Assembly (NCBI RefSeq): GCF_008642315.1
Contig: NZ_CP029192.1
Location: 3,844,001 to 3,908,000, forward strand
Direction: 5' to 3'
DNA length: 64,000 nucleotides
From: Streptomyces venezuelae
GTDB lineage: Bacteria > Actinomycetota > Actinomycetes > Streptomycetales > Streptomycetaceae
Part shown: in pieces, positions 17,942 to 26,341 of the stretch
How positions within the stretch are numbered: position 1 is the first letter of the stretch
Layout: every line of letters starts with the position of its first letter
Translations under genes and position numbers: made by a program
The notes under the pieces: generated by a model
Databases searched by the model: none
The model's input: the letters and a program-made list of their open reading frames with translations, nothing else
What the model was told of the DNA's origin: nothing

Positions 17942-18423
17942 CAGCCGTTGTCCTCCACGAACCGCTCGACGGGACCCGACGAGCGCGCGTGCACGTCCAG
18001 GTCCAGGCCGGGGAAGACCGTGGGGACCCGTGCCGTGATCTCCACGCCGACCGTGTTCTGCTCCGGCTGGATCGTCTTCACGTCCGGCCCGAGCACGAGC
18101 TTCGGCCCGAGCTGGCGGATGTACGCGTCGGCCACGTCACGTGCCTCGCCCCGCCAGCCGCCCGCGTTCTCGTCGGCCGTCGCGCGGGCCTTGCGCGCGC
18201 CCGCCTGTGCCGCCGCCTGGGCGACGTGGTCCGCGAAGAAGTACAGGGCGAACTGCACCGTCGCGAAGATCATGAAGAAGAGTACGGGGGTGAGCAGCAC
18301 GAACTCGATCGCGGTCATGCCGGATTCGCCGCGGGTGGAGGCGGCCTCCACCCTGCGGCGTACGAATTCCCGCAGCCCCCGCGCTCTCCGCGATCTCCGC
18401 ACTCGAACCCCGTCGCCTTTCAC
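17941..18423 (-). CDS. TadE-family pseudopilin
   Basis: 160 residues. After a basic N-terminus the motif RGESGMTAIEFVLLTPVLFFM marks the prepilin-peptidase site (G before MTAIE) and anchor helix. The rest is extracytoplasmic and Ala-rich. It starts at GTG 18423 and its stop overlaps the next gene's ATG. The 55-base gap from the pilin gene contains short GATGCCG direct repeats. Confidence 0.85.
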   Translation of the reverse strand: MKGDGVRVRRSRRARGLREFVRRRVEAASTRGESGMTAIEFVLLTPVLFFMIFATVQFALYFFADHVAQAAAQAGARKARATADENAGGWRGEARDVADAYIRQLGPKLVLGPDVKTIQPEQNTVGVEITARVPTVFPGLDLDVHARSSGPVERFVEDNG

Positions 18424-18478
18424 GATGCCGATGCCGATGCCGCGAACGCCGATGCCGCGGACAGTGAACAGTCCGCCG

Positions 18479-18724
18479 TCAGCAGGTGCTGCCCGCGTCC
18501 GCGCCCTCGATGCAGTCGCTGACCTTGTCCGCGCCGCCCTTCAGCGCCGCGTTGATGACCGCGGCCACCACACCGACGATCGCCACGACGACCGCCGAGA
18601 TGATGACCCACTCCACCGCGGACGCACCGCGGTCGAGCTCGCCGGAGCGGGCGCGCTCCACACGGCCCTTGAGGAAGGCCACGAGGAAGTCGACAGCCGG
18701 GTGACTGAAGTTCCGTCCGTTCAT
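18479..18724 (-). CDS. Flp-type major pilin
   Basis: 81 residues, the typical Flp pilin size in actinobacteria once processed. A long basic leader (residues 1-33) ends in DRG. Cleavage before ASAVE would leave a 48-residue mature pilin with glutamate at +5 and a single hydrophobic helix (VIISAVVVAIVGVVAAVINAAL). A C-terminal cysteine pair (DCIEGADAGSTC) could form a disulfide. ATG at 18724 has an AGAGGA ribosome-binding site. The 85-base gap upstream suggests extra regulation of the pilin compared with the assembly genes. Confidence 0.85.
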   Translation of the reverse strand: MNGRNFSHPAVDFLVAFLKGRVERARSGELDRGASAVEWVIISAVVVAIVGVVAAVINAALKGGADKVSDCIEGADAGSTC

Positions 18725-18809
18725 GATGAGTAGTCCTCTCAGAGTTGGTGGGGGGAAAAGACGCCGGCCCCCGTTGTCGCCGGCGCCACCTGGTCCTGGA
18801 ACACGCGCG

Positions 18810-19739
18810 TCAGACCTGGAACACGCGCATCGCCGCCGGGAAGATGAGGAAGACCAGGAAGCCCGCGCACAGAAGCAGCTGCGCGACCAGCATCGACTGG
18901 GATTTCTCGCCCGCACTGCCCTCGATCTCGGCCAGTTCGCGGTGTCGCATCGTCTCCGCGCGGGAGGCGAGGGACTCGCGCACCTTCGCGCCGTCGTCCG
19001 CCACCAGCGCCAGAGACGCCGACAGGTCCTTCAGCTCTTCGACGCCGAGCTCCTCGCCGAGCGAGCCGAGGGCCTGCCACTGGCTGACGCCGGTGATGCG
19101 GGCGTCGGCCAGAGCGCTTCGGATACGTTGCGTCGCCCATCCGTCGGAGACCTCCGCCGCCGCCATGAGCGCCTCGGGGAGACCGCGGCCGCCCGCGAGG
19201 CTCATCGACACCAAATCCAGATAGGCGCCGATGACGCGGCGCAGGTCGCGCCGCTTGTCCGCCGCGTCCCTGCGTACTTCCAGGTCCGGCAGGAAGAAGA
19301 AGAGCGCGCCGAACATCAGCGCCAGCCACACCGGGATGATCGGGCTGCGGCCGACGCCGAGCGTGTAGATGACCGCGAAGAGGAACGGGCCGAAGAACAC
19401 GCCCGCCGCGGCGAGGAGCACCTTCGTCGCCAGGAACTTCTCCCAGCTGCGGTCGAGGACCGCGAGGTCCGCGCGCAGCGAACGCTGTTCCCAGCCCTGC
19501 TGGAGATAGAACTCGGCGACACGCTGGCCCACGCGGCCGCGCATCGTGCCGAACCGGCCGGGGCTCTCGGTGTCGGTCGTGGCCCGCTGCGACTCGTACG
19601 CCGCGCCGCGTGCCCGCATCGCGTCGATGCGCGCGACGGTCGCGACCGCGCTGCGCTTGGACGGCATCAGGGCACGGATGAGGGCGAAGATGCCGAGGCC
19701 GAGGACCGCGCCTATCACGACCGGCATGGTCAGGCTCAT
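18810..19739 (-). CDS. tadC: Tad pilus inner-membrane platform protein TadC
   Basis: 309 residues of the type II secretion F (T2SSF) family. One TM helix at the N-terminus, paired TM helices in the middle (about 105-145) and one at the C-terminus. The T2SSF region YLDLVSMSLAGGRGLPEALMAAAEV lies near 175-200. It forms the membrane platform with TadB and engages the CpaF ATPase. The ATG overlaps the tadB stop by four bases. Confidence 0.85.
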   Translation of the reverse strand: MSLTMPVVIGAVLGLGIFALIRALMPSKRSAVATVARIDAMRARGAAYESQRATTDTESPGRFGTMRGRVGQRVAEFYLQQGWEQRSLRADLAVLDRSWEKFLATKVLLAAAGVFFGPFLFAVIYTLGVGRSPIIPVWLALMFGALFFFLPDLEVRRDAADKRRDLRRVIGAYLDLVSMSLAGGRGLPEALMAAAEVSDGWATQRIRSALADARITGVSQWQALGSLGEELGVEELKDLSASLALVADDGAKVRESLASRAETMRHRELAEIEGSAGEKSQSMLVAQLLLCAGFLVFLIFPAAMRVFQV

Positions 19740-20743
19740 CGTCGTACCCCCTCAGACGGGTTGGAGTACCCCGGCAGGGTCTGCGGGGCGGCGCCGGGAC
19801 CCCGCGGACGTACGAACTGGACGCCCGGCTCGTCCTTGACCAGGAAGCGGTCCGGGGTCTCCACCGTCGACAGCTTCCGCAGCCACCAGAAGCCGAGCGC
19901 GAACAGCGCGCAGACCATGGCGAGGACGAGCTGGCCGACGGGCGTGCCGTACGGCTCGACGAACTCGCGGTTGAAGATGGACAGGCCGAGCACGAAGGCG
20001 ATGGAGACGGCGACCACGATCTGCACCGAGCGGCGCGTCGAGGCGCGCTGCGCCATGACGCGCTGGCGCATGTCGACCTCCTCGCGCGCGGACTTGGCGA
20101 GCGCTCCGAGGACCTGGCGCAGGCCGGGGCCGCGCAGCTTGGCGTTGAGGATCAGCGCGGCGACGATGATGTCGGCCGAGGCGTCGTCGATCTCGTCGGC
20201 GAGGATCTGCAGGGCCTCGGGGAGCGGGGTGCGCGCGCGGAGGCGGTCCACGAGCGCGTCCAGGTGGGGGCGGAGCACCGGGGCGGCGGCCCGCGCGGAC
20301 GCGGGGATCGCCTGTTCCAGGCCGACCGCGCCCGCGATGGTGTCGCGCAGCGACTCCGTCCAGGCGGCGAGCGCCTCGACGCGCTTCATCTGCGCGCGCT
20401 CCTCGGCAGCGCCGCCGAAGAGCTTGTCCCAGAAGAAGACGAGGATGCCGGCCGCGATGCCCGCGACGGCCCAGCGGGTGAGGAGCAGGACGACCAGGCC
20501 CACGCCGATGGCGGCGGAGCCGCGCCGGCCCACGAAGCGGACGAGTTCGCTCGCGCGCTCGCTCGCCCGGTGCTTCTCGTGCGCGGGCTTGGCGGGCAGG
20601 CCGCGGATCGCGACGGCGAGCAGCGCGAGGCCGCCACCCGCGGCGACGCCGCAGCCCAGTGCGTACAGGACGGGCAGCGAGAAGACGCCGCCCATGGAGC
20701 CGAGGCCGTCCAGAGCGGCCAGTGAGTTCATGTCGTGCTGCAT
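19736..20743 (-). CDS. tadB: Tad pilus inner-membrane platform protein TadB
   Basis: 335 residues with a T2SSF domain. N-terminal TM near 20-45, a central TM pair near 78-105, and two C-terminal TMs near 250-305. The conserved helix-rich cytosolic stretch WTESLRDTIAGAVGLEQAI lies near 130. ATG at 20743 is chosen for the GGGGGTGAG ribosome-binding site; it starts 8 bases after the cpaF stop. A second ATG lies four codons in. Confidence 0.85.
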   Translation of the reverse strand: MQHDMNSLAALDGLGSMGGVFSLPVLYALGCGVAAGGGLALLAVAIRGLPAKPAHEKHRASERASELVRFVGRRGSAAIGVGLVVLLLTRWAVAGIAAGILVFFWDKLFGGAAEERAQMKRVEALAAWTESLRDTIAGAVGLEQAIPASARAAAPVLRPHLDALVDRLRARTPLPEALQILADEIDDASADIIVAALILNAKLRGPGLRQVLGALAKSAREEVDMRQRVMAQRASTRRSVQIVVAVSIAFVLGLSIFNREFVEPYGTPVGQLVLAMVCALFALGFWWLRKLSTVETPDRFLVKDEPGVQFVRPRGPGAAPQTLPGYSNPSEGVRR

Positions 20744-20750
20744 GTCGTGC

Positions 20751-22061
20751 TCACCCCCATTGCCCGGCGGGGCGGTAGCCGAACGCGGCCAGCTCGTCCA
20801 TGCAGGCGATCGGCGCGTGGGCGACGACCCGTCCGTCGGGGGCCTCCGCGAAGACCTCGCTGGACAGGACGCGGCCGTCGACGCCGTTGACCTCACGGAC
20901 GGAGGTCACCATGCGCTGGAGCTTGCCGCCGGACTGGTAGTTGTTGCGCCGCTGGATGAAGACGACGAAGTTGACGGCGCCCGCGACGAGCATCTGGCTC
21001 GCCTCGATGGGGAGCCGCTCGGAGGCCTGCAGCGCGTACGTCGAGATGCGGTTGAAGACCTCGCTGGAGCTGTTGGCGTGGATCGTGGAGAGCGAGCCGT
21101 CGTTGCCCTGCGACATCGCGTTGAGCATGGTGACGATCTCGTCGCCGAGCACCTCGCCGACGATGACGCGGGACGGGTTCATGCGCAGCGACCTGCGGAC
21201 CAGCTCGGCCATCGAGATCTCGCCCTGGCCCTCGGAGTTGGGCAGGCGCTCCTCGAAGGCGACGACGTTGGGGTGCAGGTCGGCGAAGGTGTCGAGGCCG
21301 AGCTCCAGGGCGCGTTCGACGGTGACGAGGCGCTCGTGCGGCGGGATCTCGTTGGCGAGGGCGCGCAGCAGCGTCGTCTTTCCCGCGTTGGTCGCGCCCG
21401 CGATCATGATGTTCTTGCGGGCGCGGACGGCGCAGGCCAGGAAGTGCCCGATCTCGGGGGTCAGCGTGCCGTTCCCGACGAGGTCGGACATGAAGACCTT
21501 GCCCATGCGCGCGCGGCGGATGGACAGGGCCGGGCGGCGCGTGACGTCCATGACCGCGGACAGACGCGAGCCGTCGGGCAGGCGCAGGTCGAGCTGCGGG
21601 TTGGCGGAGTCGAAGGGGCGGGACGACAGGCCGGAGTACGCGCCGAGCACCTGGATGAGCTCGACGAGCTCCTCGTCGGTCTCGGCGACGGGGTCGGCCT
21701 TGGTCTCGCGGCCGTCGGCGTATCCGACGAAGACCTGGTCGCAGCCGTTGATGTCGATGTTCTCGACCTCGGGGTCGTCGAGCAGCGGCTGGAGCCGTCC
21801 GACGCCGAAGAGCGCGGCGTGCACCGCGGCCGCGTACTGCTCCTCGGTCTCCGCGTCGAGCGGGGTGCGCCCGGCGTTGATCTCCGTGCGCGCGTACTCC
21901 TCGAGGATCTGCGCGATGACGGCGCGGGCGTAGTGCCGCTCGTCCTCGCCCGACATCGGGGTGACGCCGGAGACCTGGTCGAGGCGGCGCTGCTCGGCGA
22001 TGCGGTCACCGGCGTCCTGCCGGAACCGCTTGACGAGCTGGTGATCGACGGGTGCGCTCAT
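20751..22061 (-). CDS. cpaF: Tad pilus secretion ATPase CpaF (TadA type)
   Basis: 436 residues. A type II/IV secretion ATPase with Walker A GATNAGKTTLL (about 215-226), an Asp box around RLVTVERALEL, and the downstream histidine-box region with STIHANSSSEVFNR. It energises pilin assembly through TadB/TadC on the cytoplasmic membrane face. ATG overlaps the upstream gene by four bases. Confidence 0.92.
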   Translation of the reverse strand: MSAPVDHQLVKRFRQDAGDRIAEQRRLDQVSGVTPMSGEDERHYARAVIAQILEEYARTEINAGRTPLDAETEEQYAAAVHAALFGVGRLQPLLDDPEVENIDINGCDQVFVGYADGRETKADPVAETDEELVELIQVLGAYSGLSSRPFDSANPQLDLRLPDGSRLSAVMDVTRRPALSIRRARMGKVFMSDLVGNGTLTPEIGHFLACAVRARKNIMIAGATNAGKTTLLRALANEIPPHERLVTVERALELGLDTFADLHPNVVAFEERLPNSEGQGEISMAELVRRSLRMNPSRVIVGEVLGDEIVTMLNAMSQGNDGSLSTIHANSSSEVFNRISTYALQASERLPIEASQMLVAGAVNFVVFIQRRNNYQSGGKLQRMVTSVREVNGVDGRVLSSEVFAEAPDGRVVAHAPIACMDELAAFGYRPAGQWG

Positions 22062-22894
22062 CGGCCCGTCCCGGGCTGCTGCGCGACGGGGTTGGTCCAG
22101 GCGGCGCCGTACTGCTGGTACAGGTCGACGGTCACCTTGCGCGCCGAGCGGATGAGCAGCGACTTGTCGAGCCGGCCGCGGCGGCGTCCGGCGAGCTGGT
22201 CGGCGCCCGCGGCGTCGTCGGCGAGGGTGCCCACGACGCGCGCGCCGGTCTGCGCGGCCATCAGCATGTCATTGACCTGGTGGACGAGCTTCGCGGATGT
22301 CGAGGGGTCGGCGATCAGGAGTACGCCGATGAGGGGCTGCGCCAGGGAAGCAGCGCCCCTCGGGCCGCCGTGCAGCTTGGTGGCGAGAGCCGCGGCGCGG
22401 TCGCGGACGCGGGCGATGGCCTCGGGCTCGGTGCGCGAGACAAGCAGCACGAGCGCCGCGTGCGGGAACAGCTCGACGGCGGGGCTGTCGCCACTGATCC
22501 GGCCGCAGTCCGCTATCACGTCGGCGGGCGCGTTCGGGGAGTCGGCGAGCTGCGAGAAGGCGCGGCCGAGGGTGGGCCAGAGCCCGGCGAGGCCCGCGGC
22601 CTGCTCGGCGATGCCGAGGCCGACGAGGACTTCGAGGCCGCCGCTCAGGGGCTGTGTGTGGTCCCAGAGTTGGTCGGGCACGAGGCCGCGCCGTGCGGTG
22701 GCCGCGATGGAGAGCATGCCGGTGTTGGGGTTGAGCGGTCCGCCGTGCGCGGCGGCACTGCGGTAGACCAGGTCGCCGCCCGCGGGGTCGGTCTCCGCGA
22801 CCAGCACGCGGCGCGGCCAGACGGCGGCGAGCGCGACGGCCGCGGTGGTGACGCCGGGCGAACCCTTGTCGGCGGCGAGAGCGATGAGCGCCAT
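22058..22894 (-). CDS. TadZ/CpaE-like MinD/ParA-family protein
   Basis: 278 residues. The N-terminus has the MinD/ParA fold, but the Walker A is deviant: AADKGSPGVTTAAVAL lacks the second lysine and the GKT of active ATPases. The DTDPAGGD-like segment (AETDPAGGDLVYR) is kept. TadZ proteins with weak or lost ATPase motifs set the pole or site of pilus assembly. It lies between cpaB and cpaF in the operon, which fits that role. Confidence 0.75.
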   Translation of the reverse strand: MALIALAADKGSPGVTTAAVALAAVWPRRVLVAETDPAGGDLVYRSAAAHGGPLNPNTGMLSIAATARRGLVPDQLWDHTQPLSGGLEVLVGLGIAEQAAGLAGLWPTLGRAFSQLADSPNAPADVIADCGRISGDSPAVELFPHAALVLLVSRTEPEAIARVRDRAAALATKLHGGPRGAASLAQPLIGVLLIADPSTSAKLVHQVNDMLMAAQTGARVVGTLADDAAGADQLAGRRRGRLDKSLLIRSARKVTVDLYQQYGAAWTNPVAQQPGTGR

Positions 22895-22911
22895 GTCTCT
22901 TGTACTCGCCT

Positions 22912-23628
22912 CTAGTCGGCGTCGGAGACGCGGGCGACGACGGCCTTGCCCTCGGACGCCGCGCTCGCCAGAGCCGCGGCCTCCTCCTGCGGGACGACGA
23001 GGGTGATGTTGAGGTTGCCGGTGCTCACGGTGGCGTCGCTCTTGGCCGCGATGGTGTTCACCTTGGCGTCGGCGACGAGGGGTGTGCCGCTCGCGGAGCT
23101 GCCGCCGGTGGAGCCCTTGCCGGTGGAGGTCCCGGAGAGGACGGGGAAGACGGCGACGGTGTCGCCGGACTTGATGTCGGAGGGGTACTGGCCCTCCTTC
23201 AGGGAGAGGCCGACGGAGGCCTTGCCCGCGGGCAGCGCGGCCTTCTTGGCGAACATCTCACCGACGGCGACGGCACCGGCGGGGATGTCGCTCTTCGCCT
23301 TGAGCTTCGCGAGGGCGCCGCGCTGCTCCCACTTCACGTAGTTGATGGAGTCGTCCTCGGCGACCATCACTCCGGTGATGTTCTTGTTCTCGACGGCGGC
23401 TTCTCCGGCGGCGATCGGCTTGGTGACCCGCACGACCTCGATCCGGTCGCCCGCGCGCAGCACGAGCACGGTGGCGCCGAGGGCGCCGACCAGGATGAGC
23501 AGGACGGCCAGCGCGGCAAGTGCCGGTTTGCGCTCGCGAGGCGGCGCGGGAAGGCGCTCACCGACTCCCGGCTGGGCCGGGACGGCAGAACGGTTGTTGC
23601 CCGCCCCCGTACGCTCCTGGATCTTCAC
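22912..23628 (-). CDS. cpaB: CpaB/RcpC-like SAF-domain protein
   Basis: 238 residues. A basic cytoplasmic N-terminus, one TM helix (about 34-55, ALAVLLILVGALGATVLVL), then an SAF domain (about 70-140) and a C-terminal domain of Flp pilus assembly CpaB. It is anchored outside the membrane and is thought to stabilise the pilus through wall contacts. GTG at 23628 has a GGGGAGC ribosome-binding site. It is the first gene of the tad operon. Confidence 0.8.
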   Translation of the reverse strand: MKIQERTGAGNNRSAVPAQPGVGERLPAPPRERKPALAALAVLLILVGALGATVLVLRAGDRIEVVRVTKPIAAGEAAVENKNITGVMVAEDDSINYVKWEQRGALAKLKAKSDIPAGAVAVGEMFAKKAALPAGKASVGLSLKEGQYPSDIKSGDTVAVFPVLSGTSTGKGSTGGSSASGTPLVADAKVNTIAAKSDATVSTGNLNITLVVPQEEAAALASAASEGKAVVARVSDAD

Positions 23629-23978
23629 GCAACTGCTCCCCGCACACCCAAGAAGATTCGGTCAAATATCGTCATCTGCGACACTCGCGGGTTTCTCACC
23701 CGGTCTCGGACGGGCTATTCAGCCCCAGGTCCGGTGTCAAGTCATCGCACCGTATCAGCAGCACATAAGCCCCTCAAGGCGCGTTAAAGATCGCGAACCT
23801 CACAGCTGTCATCGTTGTTCACGCGTGATGCGCGGGGTTCGGTTCCGGTGTCGTCGGGAGCGGCGAGAGATGGGTTTTGTGGCGCGTGTCAAAGCCTGTG
23901 CCATGATCCGTCGGCCCCGGGGACGACGCCCCGGAGGACCGGGCCGGTTCCCCACTCACGAAGGGATGCGACGCCACC
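23629..23978. other. 350-base divergent intergenic region
   Basis: Lies between the tad operon and the divergent membrane-protein gene. It holds the likely tad promoter (23712-23740) and, nearer the right end, the AAGGGA ribosome-binding site of the rightward gene. No gene was seen in it. A GTGTCAAAG/CATGAT pair near 23885-23910 could be a promoter for the rightward gene but is weak. Confidence 0.5.
23712..23740 (-). promoter_or_regulatory. candidate promoter of the tad operon
   Basis: On the minus strand a perfect -35 TTGACA (23740-23735) is followed after 17 bases by TAGCCC (23717-23712). The -35 is ideal; the -10 matches only TA at its start. Transcription would begin about 80 bases before cpaB. 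Confidence 0.45.
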
Positions 23979-24935
23979 ATGGGCTCCCCCACGGAACACC
24001 CGTCACTCCTCCCCATAACCCACGCAACTCTGGCCGCCGACACAAGACTTCTGGCCGTCGTACGGGACATCGGTGCCCGGCACGGCTTCGACTACACGGA
24101 CGACACGGCGACGGGGGCACTCCTGCGGGAGCGCAGGACGGCGGTCCGCGGGGCGGGGAACAGCGCGCCCGGCTGGCTGGGCGCGCTGGCGATCGTCGCT
24201 GCGGCCTGCTGGCCGTTCGCCGCCGCCGCGCTTCCGGCCCTCGCGGACCGCTCTCCGGCGGTCCGCTTCGGCCCGGCGGCCTTCCTGCTGGTGCTCGCGG
24301 TCTGGCTCTGGGTGCTCGTGTGGCGGCGCTGGAAGCGGGAGTTGCTGCATCCACTGCTGGCCGGGTACCGCGAGGTGCTCGGGGCGGCGACGGCGTGCGG
24401 GGCGCCGGTGACGCAAGTGCCGGACTGGCTGGTGGGCCGTTCGGAGAGCGGGACGGGGAAGGGAGTGGCGCCGATTCCGTCGTACGAGCACGCCGGGGAG
24501 CGCGGGGAGGCGGGTGCGCATACGTACACCCCGACCATGGACACAAGGGGCGCCGCCACCAGCACCCCGGCCGACCCCAGTATCCCGATTCCGGTGAAAT
24601 CAGCCGCCGTATCCCAATACGAGGCAAGAGCGGATGAAGGTGGCTGGCACGACGAAGCGGGATGCGTCCTGCTGATCGCGGGAGGCATCGGGATCGGCTG
24701 GGGGTACACGCAGCAGGTCCCCCTCGGCTACCTGGCCGGCGCGCTCATCCCCCTGGCGATCGTGACATGGCTCGCGGGCAGCCGACAGGGCGACGAGAAG
24801 CGGAGGTTGCGCGAGGAGGCGCTGGCGTACGTGCGCGCGCTCGCGGCGGCGCAGGCGGCCGGCGCACGGGTTCCGGAACTGTCGCCGCAATTGCGCAAGT
24901 TGTACGCGGAGGAATGCGAGGAGCAGAAGGAATGA
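23979..24935 (+). CDS. predicted membrane protein of unknown function
   Basis: 318 residues, not recognised. Two TM helices at about 64-85 and 93-115 come before a soluble loop (about 130-225). Two more TM helices lie at about 228-247 and 250-268, and the tail is charged and helical. No catalytic motif is visible. ATG at 23979 has AAGGGA 12 bases upstream, which is far. It is transcribed divergently from the tad operon and lies 183 bases before the protease gene, so it stands alone. Confidence 0.65.
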   Translation: MGSPTEHPSLLPITHATLAADTRLLAVVRDIGARHGFDYTDDTATGALLRERRTAVRGAGNSAPGWLGALAIVAAACWPFAAAALPALADRSPAVRFGPAAFLLVLAVWLWVLVWRRWKRELLHPLLAGYREVLGAATACGAPVTQVPDWLVGRSESGTGKGVAPIPSYEHAGERGEAGAHTYTPTMDTRGAATSTPADPSIPIPVKSAAVSQYEARADEGGWHDEAGCVLLIAGGIGIGWGYTQQVPLGYLAGALIPLAIVTWLAGSRQGDEKRRLREEALAYVRALAAAQAAGARVPELSPQLRKLYAEECEEQKE

Positions 24936-25118
24936 ACCCTTCACGCGCATTCTCCCTCTCTCTTTTCGGCGCGAGGAAAGCGGTACGAGATGGTTGAACA
25001 ACTGAATGAACGCACGGCAGTTAGCTCCGATTGACACAGCTCTCTGGTACAGACTTTTCGCGCGCCGAGTGATTCGTCATTCCTGTCACACGGACGCACG
25101 AAAGAGACGTAACCCCCC

Positions 25119-25985
25119 ATGAGAACCCCCACACGCAAGTCCTCCATGGCCGCCGGTATCGCCGCGACCGGCGCGGCGCTGGCGATGCTCGCCACGTCGG
25201 CCCCCGCGGCGCACGCCATCATCGGCGGCACCGAAGTCCCCAACGACGCCTACCCGTTCATGACGGCGGTCCTGGAGAAGGGCCCGGGCGGCGCCCGCGA
25301 CCGTCAGTTCTGCGGCGCGAGCCTGGTCACCCCCGACACGGCGGTGACGGCGGCGCACTGCCTGGTCGACGACGCGGGCAAGCCGGTGCAGCCGAAGACG
25401 CTCCAGGTGGCCGTGGGCCGCACGGTCCTGTCCTCGCGGCAGGGCCAGATACGCGACATCGCCAAGGGCGGCGTGGTCGTGCACCCCCGCTACCTCAAGG
25501 GCAAGGAGGCATACGACGTCGCCTTCCTGCAGCTGAAGAAGCCGGTGCGCGGCATCTCGCCCGTGGCGCTCCCCACGCAGGGGACGGACGCGCTGATCCG
25601 CCCGGGTCAGAAGGCGACGGTCGCGGGCTGGGGCAACACGGACACGGAACTGACGCACACGCCCGACCGCCTGCGTCAGGTGAAGGTGCCGATCCTCTCC
25701 CACGCGGAGTGCGGAACGAGCTACAAGGAGTACGACGCGAAGGTCAACTTCTGCGCGGGCGTCGAGACGAAGGACTCCTGCCAGGGCGACAGCGGCGGCC
25801 CCGTCTTCCGCAAGGTCCCCGGCCGCGAGGCCCCGATCCTCATCGGCGTCGTCTCCTACGGCGACGGCTGCGGCGCGCAGGGCGCCCCCGGCGTCTACAC
25901 GTCCCTCAGCTCGTCGAAGCTGTGGAAGACGCTGGACGAGTCGGCGGCGGGGAAGAAGGTCAAGCGGGCGCTGAAGCGGCGCTGA
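25119..25985 (+). CDS. secreted trypsin-like serine protease (S1 family)
   Basis: 288 residues. A signal peptide (about 1-33) ends in AHA, directly followed by IIGG, the mature N-terminus of chymotrypsin-fold proteases, so signal peptidase may itself release the active form. The catalytic triad is visible: His in TAAHC (near 79), Asp in DVAFLQL (near 133) and Ser in GDSGGP (near 225). Cysteine pairs fit the usual trypsin disulfides. An Asp just before the DSCQGDSGG motif predicts trypsin-like specificity. A TTGACA hexamer at 25031-25036 may be its -35 element, though I see no good -10. A strong hairpin follows the stop. Confidence 0.93.
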   Translation: MRTPTRKSSMAAGIAATGAALAMLATSAPAAHAIIGGTEVPNDAYPFMTAVLEKGPGGARDRQFCGASLVTPDTAVTAAHCLVDDAGKPVQPKTLQVAVGRTVLSSRQGQIRDIAKGGVVVHPRYLKGKEAYDVAFLQLKKPVRGISPVALPTQGTDALIRPGQKATVAGWGNTDTELTHTPDRLRQVKVPILSHAECGTSYKEYDAKVNFCAGVETKDSCQGDSGGPVFRKVPGREAPILIGVVSYGDGCGAQGAPGVYTSLSSSKLWKTLDESAAGKKVKRALKRR

Positions 25986-25994
25986 CCGCAGGTC

Positions 25995-26040
25995 GAGCGG
26001 GCGGCCCGGGGCGCACCACCGAGTCCCGGGCCGCCCGCTC
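25995..26040. terminator. strong bidirectional hairpin terminator
   Basis: A 16-bp perfect inverted repeat: 25995-26010 pairs with 26025-26040, with a 14-base loop. It lies between the protease stop and the convergent immunity gene, whose stop codon it touches. Confidence 0.85.
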
Positions 26041-26341
26041 AGCCGTCCCGCCCTGTCACCCACGCCGTCATCCGGTCCACAGCTGCGGCGAGTTCTCCCG
26101 CGTCGGCCAGGCGCAGACGCTCCTCGGTGACGTGGCCGTCGGCCAGGTCACCCAGTTGCAACTGTGCCTCGCCGGAGTCCCACACCGTCAGTTCCGCGAG
26201 CCGCTCCGGCCCGTCGATGCCAAGGGACGCGGCCTGCTTGGGCCGTTCGGCGGCCGGACCCTGCCAGACGACCTCGTACTCCGACGGGGCGAGCTCGGTG
26301 GCCAGCCGGTCGTACAGGGTGCGCAGCTCAGCCAGCTCCAC
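26039..26341 (-). CDS. putative immunity protein for the RHS toxin
   Basis: 100 residues, acidic and cytoplasmic, with no signal peptide. It overlaps the 3' end of the RHS toxin gene by 14 bases, the standard position of an immunity gene; GTG at 26341 has GAGGA upstream within the toxin tip. The sequence (ELAELRTLYDRLATELAPSEYEVVW, and a C-terminal helix with MTAWV) does not match a family I know. Function is inferred from position only. It would bind and block the ADP-ribosyltransferase tip in the producing cell. Confidence 0.7.
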   Translation of the reverse strand: MELAELRTLYDRLATELAPSEYEVVWQGPAAERPKQAASLGIDGPERLAELTVWDSGEAQLQLGDLADGHVTEERLRLADAGELAAAVDRMTAWVTGRDG

